From: CAZTCJ01 sp964612085
GTDB lineage: Bacteria; Pseudomonadota; Alphaproteobacteria; JAJFIK01
Reading direction: 5' to 3'
Assembly (NCBI GenBank): GCA_964612085.1
Contig: CAZTCJ010000031.1
Span: 1-38,454, forward strand
DNA: 38,454 nt
Shown here: positions 25,732 through 34,192 of the stretch, in pieces
Layout: each line of letters opens with the position of its first letter
Position numbering within the stretch: the stretch's first letter is position 1
The notes under the pieces: model-generated
Seen by the model: the letters and a program-made list of their open reading frames with translations, nothing else
Database searches by the model: none
Told to the model about the DNA's origin: nothing
Translations under genes and position numbers: made by a program

Positions 25732-26811
25732 ATGGCGGGCGGCGAAAAACAGTATCTGGGTCACACGGTTGCGGTGAAGGCACAACATGCGTTCGATGTC
25801 GCGCGCCTCGATGCTTATCTCGCCGATACCGTGCCGGGCTATCGCGGCCCTTTGGAGGTCAAGCAGTTCGAGGGCGGCCAATCGAACCCGACCTATCTCC
25901 TGACGACGCCGGACCGCCGCTATGTCCTCAGGCGCAAGCCCCCTGGCGCGCTCTTGAAATCCGCTCATGCGGTGGACCGGGAATACCGGGTCATGAAAGC
26001 GCTCGGGGCCGTCGGGTTCCCGGTGCCGGAAGCCCTCGTTCTGTGCGAGGACGAAGACGTGGTCGGCACCATGTTCTTTGTCATGAATTATTTGCCGGGC
26101 CGGGTGTTCTGGGACCCTTTGATGCCGGATCTGACGCCTGCGGACCGGTCCCGGGTCTATGACCATGCTGTCGATGTCCTGGCGGCCTTGCACCGGGTGG
26201 ACTGGAAAGCGGCCGGCCTTGAAGGCTTCGGGCGGGAAGGCAACTATTTCGAGCGTCAGATCTCGCGCTGGTCCAAGCAGTACAAGGCGTCCGAGACCGA
26301 TCCGATCCCGGAAATGGACAAGCTCATCGACTGGCTGCCTAAAGCTCTGCCTGCGGAAGACGAGACCTGCCTGATCCATGGGGATTACGGCTTCCACAAT
26401 CTCATCATCGCTCCGGACACGCCCCGTATCCTGGCCGTGCTCGACTGGGAACTGAGCACCACCGGCCACCCTTTGAGCGATATCGTCTATTGCGCCATGC
26501 CATGGTACCGGCCGGATATTCCGGACGGGCGCACATCCTTTCAGGGGCTGGATCTGGCGGCCCTCGGCCTTCCCTCTTTCGATGCCTTCATCGCGCGCTA
26601 TTGCGAGCAGGCGGGCCGGAAACCGATCGAGAATGTGCGCTTTTACTGCGCCTTCAACCTGTTCCGTGCGGCCGCCATCGGCCAGGGCATCGCCGGACGG
26701 GTGCGCGATGGCACGGCGGCGGCCTCCGACGCGGCGCAGCTCGCGGCCGTGGCCATCCGCCCCCTCGCCGAAGCGGCCTGGACCGAGGCCCAAAAGGCCG
26801 GCGCGGTCTAG
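25732..26811 (+). CDS. APH-type phosphotransferase, ACAD10/11 kinase (LvaA)-like
   Basis: This 359-residue protein has the aminoglycoside-phosphotransferase fold. Motifs are FEGGQSNPTYLL (ATP-loop region, about 46-57), HGDYGFHN (His216 to Asn223, the catalytic Asp218 and metal-binding Asn223) and LDWE (Asp238, the DFG equivalent). The SNPTY pattern and the following VLRRKPPG (64-71) are typical of the APH proteins fused to or near ACAD10/11-like dehydrogenases, which phosphorylate 4-hydroxyacyl-CoA; an ACAD10/11-like dehydrogenase lies at 1652-2890. Resistance to aminoglycosides is not implied. The frame is open 70 codons further upstream, but ATG 25732 with AAGGAG is chosen. It is divergent from the hydratase-like gene and converges, two bases apart, with the Rieske gene. 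Confidence 0.88.
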   Translation: MAGGEKQYLGHTVAVKAQHAFDVARLDAYLADTVPGYRGPLEVKQFEGGQSNPTYLLTTPDRRYVLRRKPPGALLKSAHAVDREYRVMKALGAVGFPVPEALVLCEDEDVVGTMFFVMNYLPGRVFWDPLMPDLTPADRSRVYDHAVDVLAALHRVDWKAAGLEGFGREGNYFERQISRWSKQYKASETDPIPEMDKLIDWLPKALPAEDETCLIHGDYGFHNLIIAPDTPRILAVLDWELSTTGHPLSDIVYCAMPWYRPDIPDGRTSFQGLDLAALGLPSFDAFIARYCEQAGRKPIENVRFYCAFNLFRAAAIGQGIAGRVRDGTAAASDAAQLAAVAIRPLAEAAWTEAQKAGAV

Positions 26812-26813
26812 GT

Positions 26814-28235
26814 CTAGGTCTTGCGCTTCGGCGCGTTTATGTATTCTTCGAGCGTCTTGTGGAAGTGGCGGATCCGGCTTTCCTGATAATTGGCGAGCGT
26901 GATCCCCGGCTTGTGGCTGGCGCGCAGGCCGCGCTGAATACGCCGCAGATTCTCGGTATCCTGGTCGGCCACGAAACCCGCCGAGCCCAGTTCCGGCGCG
27001 TCCTGCCATTTGTCTTCCAGGCTGAGCCAGGTGGTCTTGGCCGCCGGCGGATGACTGCCGTCCTCGGCCTTGGAAAACAGCAGCATGATTTCCATCAGGG
27101 ACTGGGACGGATCGTTCCCGATCGGACGGAACCGGTAGCAGATGGGAGAGCCCTGCCCGCCCCATGGCACCATGTTCGGAAACAGGAAATATTCGATCAC
27201 ATCCATCACTTCGGCATTGGACAGGCCGGTCAGATCGCGCCGCGCGGACTTCGACAGCTTGTCGCGGGCATTATCGGCCAGGTGCTCCCGGACCGGCATC
27301 TCCCCTTCCGTATCGATCGTGCTGCCGCGATGAAAAGCCACGTCCCGTTGCATCTGCCGCACGGTTTCCTCCGCCGGCACCTCGCCCAACTCGGAACTGG
27401 GCAGCCCCTCGACCGTCAGCATGCGGTTGACATGGCGCACATCCGGGAACACGTCGTATTGCGTGGTATCCCAGGCCACATAGGCCGTGGTCTGCGGATG
27501 GGCGACCGGAATGTGGAAGCTTTCGATGAAAGCCTCCATGGCCAGTTTCCAGTTGCAGGGCATGACCTTGGCCACATGGGCCGCCTTCCAGCGGTCCTCC
27601 AGGGGAAACGGTTTGAAATGCTCGGGCAGGATCTCGAGATAGTCCTCGAGCGGCACGCAATCGGGATCGAAATTGATGAATACGAAGCCGCCCCAATGTC
27701 CGACCTTCACCTCCGGCAGACAGAAGGTTTTCTTGTCGATATGGCCGAAATCCCATTCGGACGGGATATGGGCGAGCGTGCCGTCCAGCGCCCAGGTGAA
27801 GCCGTGAAACGGGCATTTGAATTCGGAGACACTACCGCCTTGCGTGCGCAACTGGACGCCGCGATGCAGGCAGGCATTGACGAAGGCCCTGACGGTCCCT
27901 TCTTTCGTCCGGACCACGATGACGGACTCGTCGCCGATCTCGTAGACCACATGATCGCCAGGGTTCGGAATTTCCTCGATCCGGCACGCCATCTGCCAGG
28001 CCTTGCGCCAGACCGTCTCCATTTCCCGGTCATGCCAGTCCCGGGAGATATAGCGGTCCACGGACAGGTCTTCCGTCCCCAACCCTTCCGCCGGAGACTC
28101 AAAGCGCAGCACATCAGGCGGCGGCCGCGTATCCTGGTCGAAAATCTCCTGGACCGACGGGCGGGGACGGCCTTTGGGCGGCTCAGCGGCCAAAAGCCCA
28201 CGGGCTTTGAGCCAACCTTTCAGGGGTGCAAACAT
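26814..28235 (-). CDS. Rieske non-heme iron oxygenase, alpha subunit
   Basis: This 473-residue ring-hydroxylating oxygenase alpha-type protein carries a Rieske cluster motif C122-L-H124 and C141-P-F-H144, then a mononuclear iron site NWKLAMEAFIESFHIPVAH with His241 and His246. Glu238 replaces the bridging Asp of naphthalene-dioxygenase-type enzymes; a Glu here is known in the CntA/carnitine and choline-like groups. It should use O2 and electrons from a reductase to hydroxylate or demethylate a substrate. No reductase, ferredoxin or clear beta subunit gene is adjacent, so electrons must come from elsewhere, and an alpha-only form is likely. It is divergent from the F420 operon, with 412 bp between starts. 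An AGAGAGG box precedes the ATG. Substrate unknown. Confidence 0.92.
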   Translation of the reverse strand: MFAPLKGWLKARGLLAAEPPKGRPRPSVQEIFDQDTRPPPDVLRFESPAEGLGTEDLSVDRYISRDWHDREMETVWRKAWQMACRIEEIPNPGDHVVYEIGDESVIVVRTKEGTVRAFVNACLHRGVQLRTQGGSVSEFKCPFHGFTWALDGTLAHIPSEWDFGHIDKKTFCLPEVKVGHWGGFVFINFDPDCVPLEDYLEILPEHFKPFPLEDRWKAAHVAKVMPCNWKLAMEAFIESFHIPVAHPQTTAYVAWDTTQYDVFPDVRHVNRMLTVEGLPSSELGEVPAEETVRQMQRDVAFHRGSTIDTEGEMPVREHLADNARDKLSKSARRDLTGLSNAEVMDVIEYFLFPNMVPWGGQGSPICYRFRPIGNDPSQSLMEIMLLFSKAEDGSHPPAAKTTWLSLEDKWQDAPELGSAGFVADQDTENLRRIQRGLRASHKPGITLANYQESRIRHFHKTLEEYINAPKRKT

Positions 28236-28553
28236 GGATCGCGGCCTCTCTTAAAGGTGCAAACGGGCGGCTGGAGATCCCGCCGAACCGGCGCTCAATC
28301 GGCCGGTGCCGTCTGCACGGTCCCACACCCATCCCATTCTATGGACACACCGGAGGCCACGCGAGCAGGCAAAGCAGCATTTGAAGTCATTTTTCGCACC
28401 GAATGCGCCTGATCGTTTGTCAGCCCTGTGCCCGCCTTTACCCTCTGTCAAACTGCGCTTCGAGCAAGGAAAGGATCTCCTGGCTGGAGGATCCGCACAA
28501 GGATCGTTCGATCTGCGAGAGCGGACCCGATCGGTTTCGAGGGCCTCAGAGTG

Positions 28554-28609
28554 GCCTGTTGATAGAAGCAGCCATTTGACACTACGCTTCGAGACGCCTG
28601 TTGATGAAG
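28554..28609 (+). repeat. direct repeat GCCTGTTGAT(A)GAAG
   Basis: Copies at 28554-28568 and 28596-28609 differ by one inserted A and are spaced 42 bp start to start, about four helical turns. They bracket TTGACA at 28576. Position upstream of npdG suggests operator half-sites; role unproven. Confidence 0.35.
28576..28605 (+). promoter_or_regulatory. possible sigma-70 promoter of F420 operon
   Basis: TTGACA at 28576-28581 is a perfect -35 hexamer, and TGTTGA/GTTGAT 17-18 bp downstream is a poor -10, about 43 bp before ATG 28648. The -10 overlaps the second direct repeat. Tentative. Confidence 0.25.
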
Positions 28610-28647
28610 GCCGGTCCGCCGGCCGCGAAAGGGGATAATCCCGGCTT

Positions 28648-29319
28648 ATGGAGTCAAACAACACGACGATCGCTGTCCTGGGCGGCACGGGCGCGCTGGG
28701 TTCGGGCCTGGCCCGGCGCTGGGCCCGGGCCGGTTATACGGTCTTGATCGGCACCCGCGATCCTGCGCGCGCCGCGCCTCTGGTGGCGGAACTCCAGACG
28801 GCATCGGAAGCGGCCGCAGGCTCCGGCTCGGCCTCCTATCAGGACGCCGCCGCTCAGGCCGATCTCGCCGTTCTGACCGTTCCCTTCGATAATCAGATAC
28901 CGATCCTGGAACGGGTCCGCGACGCCCTTGCAGACAAAATCCTGATCGACTGCACCGTACCATTGCGCCCGCCCAAGGTCGGCACGGTTCAACTGCCCCA
29001 GGAAGGCTCCGCCGCCCAGCGCGCTCAAGCGCTCCTCGGGGCGGACACGCGCGTGGTCTCGGCGTTTCAGAATGTCAGCGCCGTTCTCGTCAACGGGGAT
29101 CGCGATACCATCGACTGCGACATTCTCGTGAGCGGGGACGATGCGGCAGCGTGCACCGTCGCGGTCGGCTTGGCGAAAGCGGCGGGCATGAACGCGCTCC
29201 ATGTGGGACCGTTGGCCAATGCCGCCGCCGCTGAGGCTTTGACGTCGATCCTTATACAGATTAATAAGCGGTATAAATCGAAGCATGCCGGAATCAGGAT
29301 TACCGGTCTGGATCATTGA
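28648..29319 (+). CDS. npdG: NADPH-dependent F420 reductase
   Basis: This 223-residue enzyme transfers hydride between NADPH and coenzyme F420, supplying F420H2 in the cytoplasm. The Rossmann motif VLGGTGALGSG (10-20) and GTRDP (35-39, with Arg37 for the NADPH 2'-phosphate) are visible. Later segments LTVPF, SAFQNVSA and NALHVGPLANA agree with the F420:NADP reductase family (Fno/NpdG), and length is normal. It is the first gene of the F420 operon, followed after 21 bp by cofE. The ATG has an AAAGGGG box about 13 bases before it, a little far but the only obvious start. Other Fno-like proteins are annotated as NADP oxidoreductases coenzyme F420-dependent; the cofE-fbiC neighbours make the F420 role very likely. 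Confidence 0.93.
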   Translation: MESNNTTIAVLGGTGALGSGLARRWARAGYTVLIGTRDPARAAPLVAELQTASEAAAGSGSASYQDAAAQADLAVLTVPFDNQIPILERVRDALADKILIDCTVPLRPPKVGTVQLPQEGSAAQRAQALLGADTRVVSAFQNVSAVLVNGDRDTIDCDILVSGDDAAACTVAVGLAKAAGMNALHVGPLANAAAAEALTSILIQINKRYKSKHAGIRITGLDH

Positions 29320-29340
29320 CCGCCGCCTAAGGTACGCGCC

Positions 29341-30117
29341 ATGACCGGGGCAACGCACCGTATGGAACTGGTGGCGCTGGCCGGTATTCCGGAGATCCGC
29401 CCCGGCGACGATCTCGCCGGTTTGATCCGCGACGCCATGATCCGGATGCATATCACGCCGCGGAACGGAGATATCCTGGTCATTGCACAGAAGATCATCT
29501 CGAAGGCAGAAGGGCTCATGATCGACCTTGCAACGGTCCAACCGACAGACAGGGCACGGATGGTCGCTGCTCAGGTGGACAAGGATCCCCGCCTTGTGGA
29601 GCTGATCTTGCGCGAGTCCCGGGAGATCGTCGCTCAACGGCCGGGCCTGCTCATCACGGTGCATGTCTCGGGCTGCATTCTGGCCAATGCCGGCATCGAC
29701 CGGTCGAATGTCTCCCCTGACGGTACGCGGGAATGGGTCACGCTCCTGCCGCGCGATTCCGACAGCCATGCGCGGGCGCTGCGCGGCCGGCTGGACAGCC
29801 TGTGCGGCACGGAGATCGGCATTATCATTTGCGACAGCATGGGCCGGCCCTGGCGGCTCGGGGTCTGCGGTTTCGCACTGGGCGTCGCGGGCCTGGCGGC
29901 CATCCACGATCACCGGGGGCGCGCCGACCGCTACGGACGCCCCCTGGCCGTTTCGACTCAGGCTGTGGCCGACGAGCTGTCGTCCGCTGCCGGACTGCTT
30001 ATGGGCCAGGCGGATGAAAGTTGCCCGGTCGTGCTTGTCCGGGGGTTCCAGCGGTATAGCCGGACCGGCAGCGCAAAGGACCTTCTCCGGCCCGCCGGGG
30101 AGGACCTGTTCCGATGA
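29341..30117 (+). CDS. cofE: coenzyme F420-0:L-glutamate ligase, stand-alone
   Basis: This 258-residue protein adds gamma-linked L-glutamates to F420-0 with GTP, completing F420. Motifs include GDILVIAQKIISKAEG (43-58), CDSMGRPWRLGVCGFALG (164-181) and GQADESCPVVLVRG (222-235). It matches the archaeal CofE size, about 250 residues, and lacks the C-terminal FMN-binding reductase domain of about 200 residues found in actinobacterial FbiB. That domain reduces dehydro-F420-0 when the pathway starts from phosphoenolpyruvate. AAGG precedes the ATG; a second in-frame ATG seven codons on is possible. The stop overlaps the cofD start as ATGA, so the two are coupled. A nitroreductase-type partner was not seen in the window. 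Confidence 0.94.
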   Translation: MTGATHRMELVALAGIPEIRPGDDLAGLIRDAMIRMHITPRNGDILVIAQKIISKAEGLMIDLATVQPTDRARMVAAQVDKDPRLVELILRESREIVAQRPGLLITVHVSGCILANAGIDRSNVSPDGTREWVTLLPRDSDSHARALRGRLDSLCGTEIGIIICDSMGRPWRLGVCGFALGVAGLAAIHDHRGRADRYGRPLAVSTQAVADELSSAAGLLMGQADESCPVVLVRGFQRYSRTGSAKDLLRPAGEDLFR

Positions 30118-31103
30118 CAGAGGATCCCGTTCACCCGGACCGTCATATCGTGCTGACCGGCGGCGTCGGCGGCGCGAAACTGGTTCAGGGGCTTGCCGCC
30201 GTTCTGCCCGAAGGCACCCTGACGGCGATCGTCAACACGGGCGACGATTTTGATCATCTGGGACTGCGCATCTGGCCGGATTTCGACACCACCCTTTACA
30301 CGCTTTCCGGTGTCGTCAACCGGGATCAGGGCTGGGGCCGGGCCGACGAACGCTGGACCGCGTTGACCACTCTCGGTGCTTTGGGCGGCGAGGATTGGTT
30401 CCGCCTCGGCGACCGGGATCTGGCGGTTCATCTTCTGCGGACGGGGGCCTTGCGCACAGGGACCAGCCCCGTCGAAATCGCAAAGCGTCTGACGGCAGCC
30501 TTCGCGCTTTCAACCAAGCTCCTTCCGGCAACGGAAGATATCGTCAGTACCAAGGTCACGACACCCCAGGGCGTTCTTGATTTTCAGCACTATTTCGTGC
30601 GCGAGCGCTGCGCCCCCCGGATCAGCGCCATCCGCTATGACGGCGCAGAGCGGGCCCAACCAGCCCCAGTGATCCTGGAGGCCCTTCAGGACCCCGCCTT
30701 GCGCTCCATACTACTGGCGCCGTCCAATCCACTGCTCAGCATGGGCCCCATTCTGGCGATCCAGGGCCTGCGCGATGGGCTGGCCCGAGCCAAAACGCCC
30801 AGGATCGCCATCTCGCCCATCGTCGGCGGCAGGGCGGTCAAGGGGCCGACCGCGAAGATCATGACCGAACTTCATATGGAGGTATCGCCGCTCACGGTCG
30901 CCCGCCTTTATCGCGATATCCTGGACGGCTTCATTCTCGATACGGAGGACAAGGACCTGCGCCAGTCCATCGAGGCCCTCGGGCTACGTTGTCTGGTTAC
31001 GAATACCGTCATGACCACTGACGCCGAACGCGCGGCGCTTGCCCGCACGGCCCTGGACTTTGCGGCTGATCTCGTCCCGCACAGGGCGGAGACCGTGCCA
31101 TGA
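30114..31103 (+). CDS. cofD: 2-phospho-L-lactate transferase (F420-0 synthase)
   Basis: CofD (FbiA in actinobacteria) joins the GDP-activated three-carbon phosphoacid to FO, giving F420-0 or its dehydro form. At 329 residues its length is normal. Visible motifs are LTGGVGGAKL (14-23), NTGDDF (41-46), WFRLGDRD (95-102), PSNPLLSMGPIL (203-214) and SPIVGGRAVKGP (234-245). The ATG overlaps the cofE stop and its own stop overlaps the cofC start, both as ATGA, so translation is coupled. It acts in the cytoplasm between CofC and CofE. There is no sign of frameshift or truncation. Confidence 0.96.
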   Translation: MTEDPVHPDRHIVLTGGVGGAKLVQGLAAVLPEGTLTAIVNTGDDFDHLGLRIWPDFDTTLYTLSGVVNRDQGWGRADERWTALTTLGALGGEDWFRLGDRDLAVHLLRTGALRTGTSPVEIAKRLTAAFALSTKLLPATEDIVSTKVTTPQGVLDFQHYFVRERCAPRISAIRYDGAERAQPAPVILEALQDPALRSILLAPSNPLLSMGPILAIQGLRDGLARAKTPRIAISPIVGGRAVKGPTAKIMTELHMEVSPLTVARLYRDILDGFILDTEDKDLRQSIEALGLRCLVTNTVMTTDAERAALARTALDFAADLVPHRAETVP

Positions 31104-31786
31104 CATCCCGCGCCGTGGACGCCATCATCGCGATGAAGCCGCTTGCGCAGGCCAAGTCGCGGCTGGCCCCTGTTTTGAACGCGCAAGACCGGGCGGATCT
31201 GGTCCGCGCCATGGTTACAGACGTCCTGTCCGCTCTCGGACAAACGCCAGCCATCCGCCGCATCTGGGTGATAACGGCGGATCCGGTTTTAGCCGGCCTG
31301 GCCACCGGATACGGCGCCCATTGGCTCGACGATGCCAGGCCGAACGATCTGTCTACCGCGTTTTCATCCGCCGTCGAACGGCTTTCAGCGGAAAAGACCG
31401 GGGCCTTTCTTTTGCTGCCCGGCGACCTGCCCTGCCTGACGCCCGGCGCGCTCACCGGCTTGACCGCGCGGCTCCCCGCTCATCCCGCCGTGGTTCTGGC
31501 GCCCGACCGGCACGGGCGGGGTACGAACGGCCTGCTATTTCATAAGTCTCATCCGATGCCTCGATTTGCGTTCGGTCCGGACAGTTTCGTCCGCCATGGT
31601 CAGATTGCCTCGGAGACCGGGTTGACCGTCTTGTCCGCCGTCGTGCCGCAGGTGAGCCATGACGTGGATGCATGGGCAGACTTGGAAGCGGTTCATGCGC
31701 TGGGAGCCGGACCGGCCACCGCCGCTTTTCTGTCGAAACGGTCCTTCGGATGGACGGCACGTGTCAGAGAGGAGGTGTATTTGTGA
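31100..31786 (+). CDS. cofC: phospholactate/PEP guanylyltransferase (CofC/FbiD)
   Basis: This 228-residue nucleotidyltransferase activates a three-carbon phosphoacid with GTP for CofD. Motifs are MKPLAQAKSRL (12-22, nucleotide binding), PGDLPCLTP (107-115, metal-binding acid), APDRHGRGTN (134-143), FGPDSFVRH (158-166) and DVDAWADLEA (188-197). Characterised relatives accept 2-phospho-L-lactate (archaea), phosphoenolpyruvate (mycobacteria) or 3-phosphoglycerate (Paraburkholderia); the sequence alone does not tell which applies here. It is coupled to cofD by ATGA and to fbiC by GTGA overlap. Length is normal. Confidence 0.94.
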   Translation: MTSRAVDAIIAMKPLAQAKSRLAPVLNAQDRADLVRAMVTDVLSALGQTPAIRRIWVITADPVLAGLATGYGAHWLDDARPNDLSTAFSSAVERLSAEKTGAFLLLPGDLPCLTPGALTGLTARLPAHPAVVLAPDRHGRGTNGLLFHKSHPMPRFAFGPDSFVRHGQIASETGLTVLSAVVPQVSHDVDAWADLEAVHALGAGPATAAFLSKRSFGWTARVREEVYL

Positions 31787-34170
31787 TCAGTCCGGATGCC
31801 GCACGCGCGCTTGAACAGACGCAAACGCCTCTTGACGAACTCATGGCGGAAGCCGCGCGCCTGCGCGATCAGGGTCACGGCTCGCTCGTGAGTTATTCGC
31901 GCAAACTGTTTCTGCCTTTAACTCATCTGTGCCGGGATGTTTGCCGCTATTGTACATTCGCCCAGTCGCCGCGCGCCGGAGAAGCCGCCTATCTATCGAT
32001 CGACAGCATCCTGAAGACGGCCCGCGACGGCGTCGCGCTCGGCTGCAAGGAAGCGCTGTTCACGCTGGGTGACAAGCCGGAACTGCGCTGGCCCGCCGCG
32101 CGCGAGGCCCTGGACCGGCTGGGGCACGAGACCACCCTGTCCTATCTGTCTGAAGTGGCCCGGATCGTCTTCGACGAAACGGGGCTTCTGCCCCATATCA
32201 ATGCGGGCGTGCTGTCCCCTGACGATCTCACGGACCTGCGCGGCGCCGCGCCATCCATGGGCCTGATGCTGGAGAGCACCTCATCCCGTCTGCTGGAGCG
32301 CGGCGGGCCTCATCACGGCTGTCCGGATAAAGACCCTTCTGTCCGCCTCAAGACGATGGAAGATGCGGGCCGCCTGCGCATTCCGTTCACGTCCGGTCTG
32401 CTGATCGGGATCGGAGAAACCCGCCTGGAGCGGATCGAAACCCTGCTTGCCCTGCGCGATCTTCATGACCGCCATGGCCATATTCAGGAAATCATCATCC
32501 AGCCGTTCCGCGCAAAGCCCGGCACGCCCATGGCGGCAGCGCCGGAACCGTCCCTGGACGACCTGCTCTGGACGATCGCTATCGCCCGCCTCATTTTCGG
32601 TCCAGATATGGCCATTCAGTCGCCGCCCAACCTGGCGCCGGATGCCTTCACCGCTCTGATCCGTGCCGGGATCAATGATTGGGGTGGCGTCTCACCCCTT
32701 ACCCCTGACTTCGTCAATCCGGAAGCACCCTGGCCCCATCTCGACGCCCTGTCCGACAGGACGGCGGCGGCGGGAAAAGTCCTGACCGAACGGCTCACGA
32801 TCTATCCGCGTTATGCTCTCGAGACGGATTTGTGGGTCGATAAAAACCTGACCACCGCCGTCCGGCGCGCCATCGATGCCCGAGGCCTTGCCCGGACCGA
32901 TGACTGGCTCCCCGGCCGCTCCGGCGCCCTGCCACCCTCCCTTCAAGACGCGGTCAAGGCACTGCCGGTTCTCCGGACGGCCGCTCTCGACGGCATCCTC
33001 AACAGGGCGGAAAACGGTACGCGCCTTGACGAAAAGGACATCGTCCGCCTCTTCGATGGACACGGCCCGGAACTTGCCGCGATTGTACAGGCTGCGGATG
33101 AGCTGCGTCGCAAGACCGCCGGAGAGGCGATCAGCTATGTGGTGACACGGAATATCAACTATACGAATATCTGTACCTATGGCTGCCGTTTCTGTGCTTT
33201 CTCGAAGGGCAAGACCGATCCCGGCCTGCGCGGCCGCCCTTACGACATCACCGCCGAGGAGATCACCCGGCGGGTCCGGGAAGCCTGGGATCGGGGGGCT
33301 ACGGAAGTCTGCCTCCAGGGCGGCATCCACCCCGATTATACGGGCCAGACCTATCTCGATATTCTGCACACGGCCAAGACCGCATGTCCTGATATGCATG
33401 TGCATGCCTTTTCGCCCCTGGAAGTCTGGCACGGCAGTACGACCCTCGGCGTGACCTTGGACACTTACTTTGGCATGCTCAAGGACGCAGGCCTGGGCAG
33501 CATACCGGGCACGGCAGCGGAAATACTCGATGACGAGGTCCGCGCCGTTCTGTGTCCGGATAAGATCACCACGGCCCAATGGCTCGAGGTGATGGCGGCG
33601 GCCCACCGCAACGGCGTCCCGAGCACCGCGACGATCATGTTCGGCCATGTGGACCGGCCCATTCACTGGGCCCGCCATCTGCTCAGGCTACGCGATCTTC
33701 AGGCGGAAACAGGCGGGTTCACGGAACTCGTGCCCCTGCCCTTCGTCGCCGCCGAAGCCCCGATCTATCGCCACGGCCAGAGCCGCTCCGGCCCCACGGC
33801 GCGGGAATGCCTTCTGATGCACGCGGTGGCGCGCCTCGTCCTGCATCCTTTGATCGCCAACATACAGACATCCTGGGTGAAAATGGGCCTGGAAGGCGCA
33901 GGCCTGTGCCTTAACGCCGGCGCCAATGATCTCGGCGGTACGCTGATGAATGAATCCATTACCCGGGCGGCTGGCGCCACCCATGGGCAGGAAATGCGCG
34001 CGGACGACATGGACCGGACCATTGCTCGCCTTGGCCGGACCGCCTGGCAGCGCACCACGCTTTACAAAACAGCGCATGCTGATCGCCGAAAAGCCGCTCT
34101 TGCGGCACCGCAGCTGGCTCAGGTCGATAACGCGCCGTACAGGCCGAAACGGCCGGTCAGCGCTGCATAA
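31783..34170 (+). CDS. fbiC: FO synthase, bifunctional CofG/CofH radical SAM
   Basis: This 795-residue fused enzyme makes the deazaflavin FO from tyrosine and 5-amino-6-ribitylaminouracil. It has two radical SAM clusters: the CofG-type N-terminal half with CRDVCRYC (Cys50, 54, 57) and the CofH-type C-terminal half with CTYGCRFC (Cys464, 468, 471). The start is set at GTG 31783, which has GGAGG seven bases upstream and overlaps the cofC stop as GTGA. The frame is open 37 codons further, but that stretch overlaps cofC and lacks family similarity. Fused FbiC is the bacterial form; archaea generally have separate CofG and CofH. Size is a little below the mycobacterial protein. It completes the set of known core genes. 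Confidence 0.96.
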   Translation: MISPDAARALEQTQTPLDELMAEAARLRDQGHGSLVSYSRKLFLPLTHLCRDVCRYCTFAQSPRAGEAAYLSIDSILKTARDGVALGCKEALFTLGDKPELRWPAAREALDRLGHETTLSYLSEVARIVFDETGLLPHINAGVLSPDDLTDLRGAAPSMGLMLESTSSRLLERGGPHHGCPDKDPSVRLKTMEDAGRLRIPFTSGLLIGIGETRLERIETLLALRDLHDRHGHIQEIIIQPFRAKPGTPMAAAPEPSLDDLLWTIAIARLIFGPDMAIQSPPNLAPDAFTALIRAGINDWGGVSPLTPDFVNPEAPWPHLDALSDRTAAAGKVLTERLTIYPRYALETDLWVDKNLTTAVRRAIDARGLARTDDWLPGRSGALPPSLQDAVKALPVLRTAALDGILNRAENGTRLDEKDIVRLFDGHGPELAAIVQAADELRRKTAGEAISYVVTRNINYTNICTYGCRFCAFSKGKTDPGLRGRPYDITAEEITRRVREAWDRGATEVCLQGGIHPDYTGQTYLDILHTAKTACPDMHVHAFSPLEVWHGSTTLGVTLDTYFGMLKDAGLGSIPGTAAEILDDEVRAVLCPDKITTAQWLEVMAAAHRNGVPSTATIMFGHVDRPIHWARHLLRLRDLQAETGGFTELVPLPFVAAEAPIYRHGQSRSGPTARECLLMHAVARLVLHPLIANIQTSWVKMGLEGAGLCLNAGANDLGGTLMNESITRAAGATHGQEMRADDMDRTIARLGRTAWQRTTLYKTAHADRRKAALAAPQLAQVDNAPYRPKRPVSAA

Positions 34171-34192
34171 GCACACTCAGGGGAGAACGAAT

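Larger units (their letters stand above)
28236..28647. other. divergent promoter region, Rieske gene and F420 operon
   Basis: These 412 bases separate the divergent Rieske and npdG starts, so promoters for both must be present. A repeated 14-15-base element and a TTGACA hexamer lie on the npdG side. An open frame at about 28306-28638 (plus) has no ribosome-binding site or recognisable protein and is not called. Confidence 0.5.

Noticed and set aside
25732..26811. Aminoglycoside-resistance kinase
   Set aside because: Fold is shared, but the SNPTY and VLRRKPPG segments and catabolic context fit the ACAD10/11-linked kinases instead.
25714..27165. 483-codon minus-strand open frame
   Set aside because: Opposite the APH-type kinase with intact HGD and DWE motifs; no own motif.
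26490..28412. 640-codon plus-strand open frame
   Set aside because: Opposite strand of the Rieske gene whose cluster and iron motifs are intact; shadow frame.
28306..28638. Possible small plus-strand gene in the Rieske/npdG gap
   Set aside because: No ribosome-binding site, low-information translation and no resemblance to a known family.
31672..31782. Upstream ATG start for fbiC
   Set aside because: It would overlap cofC by over 110 bases; GTG 31783 has GGAGG and the coupling overlap.
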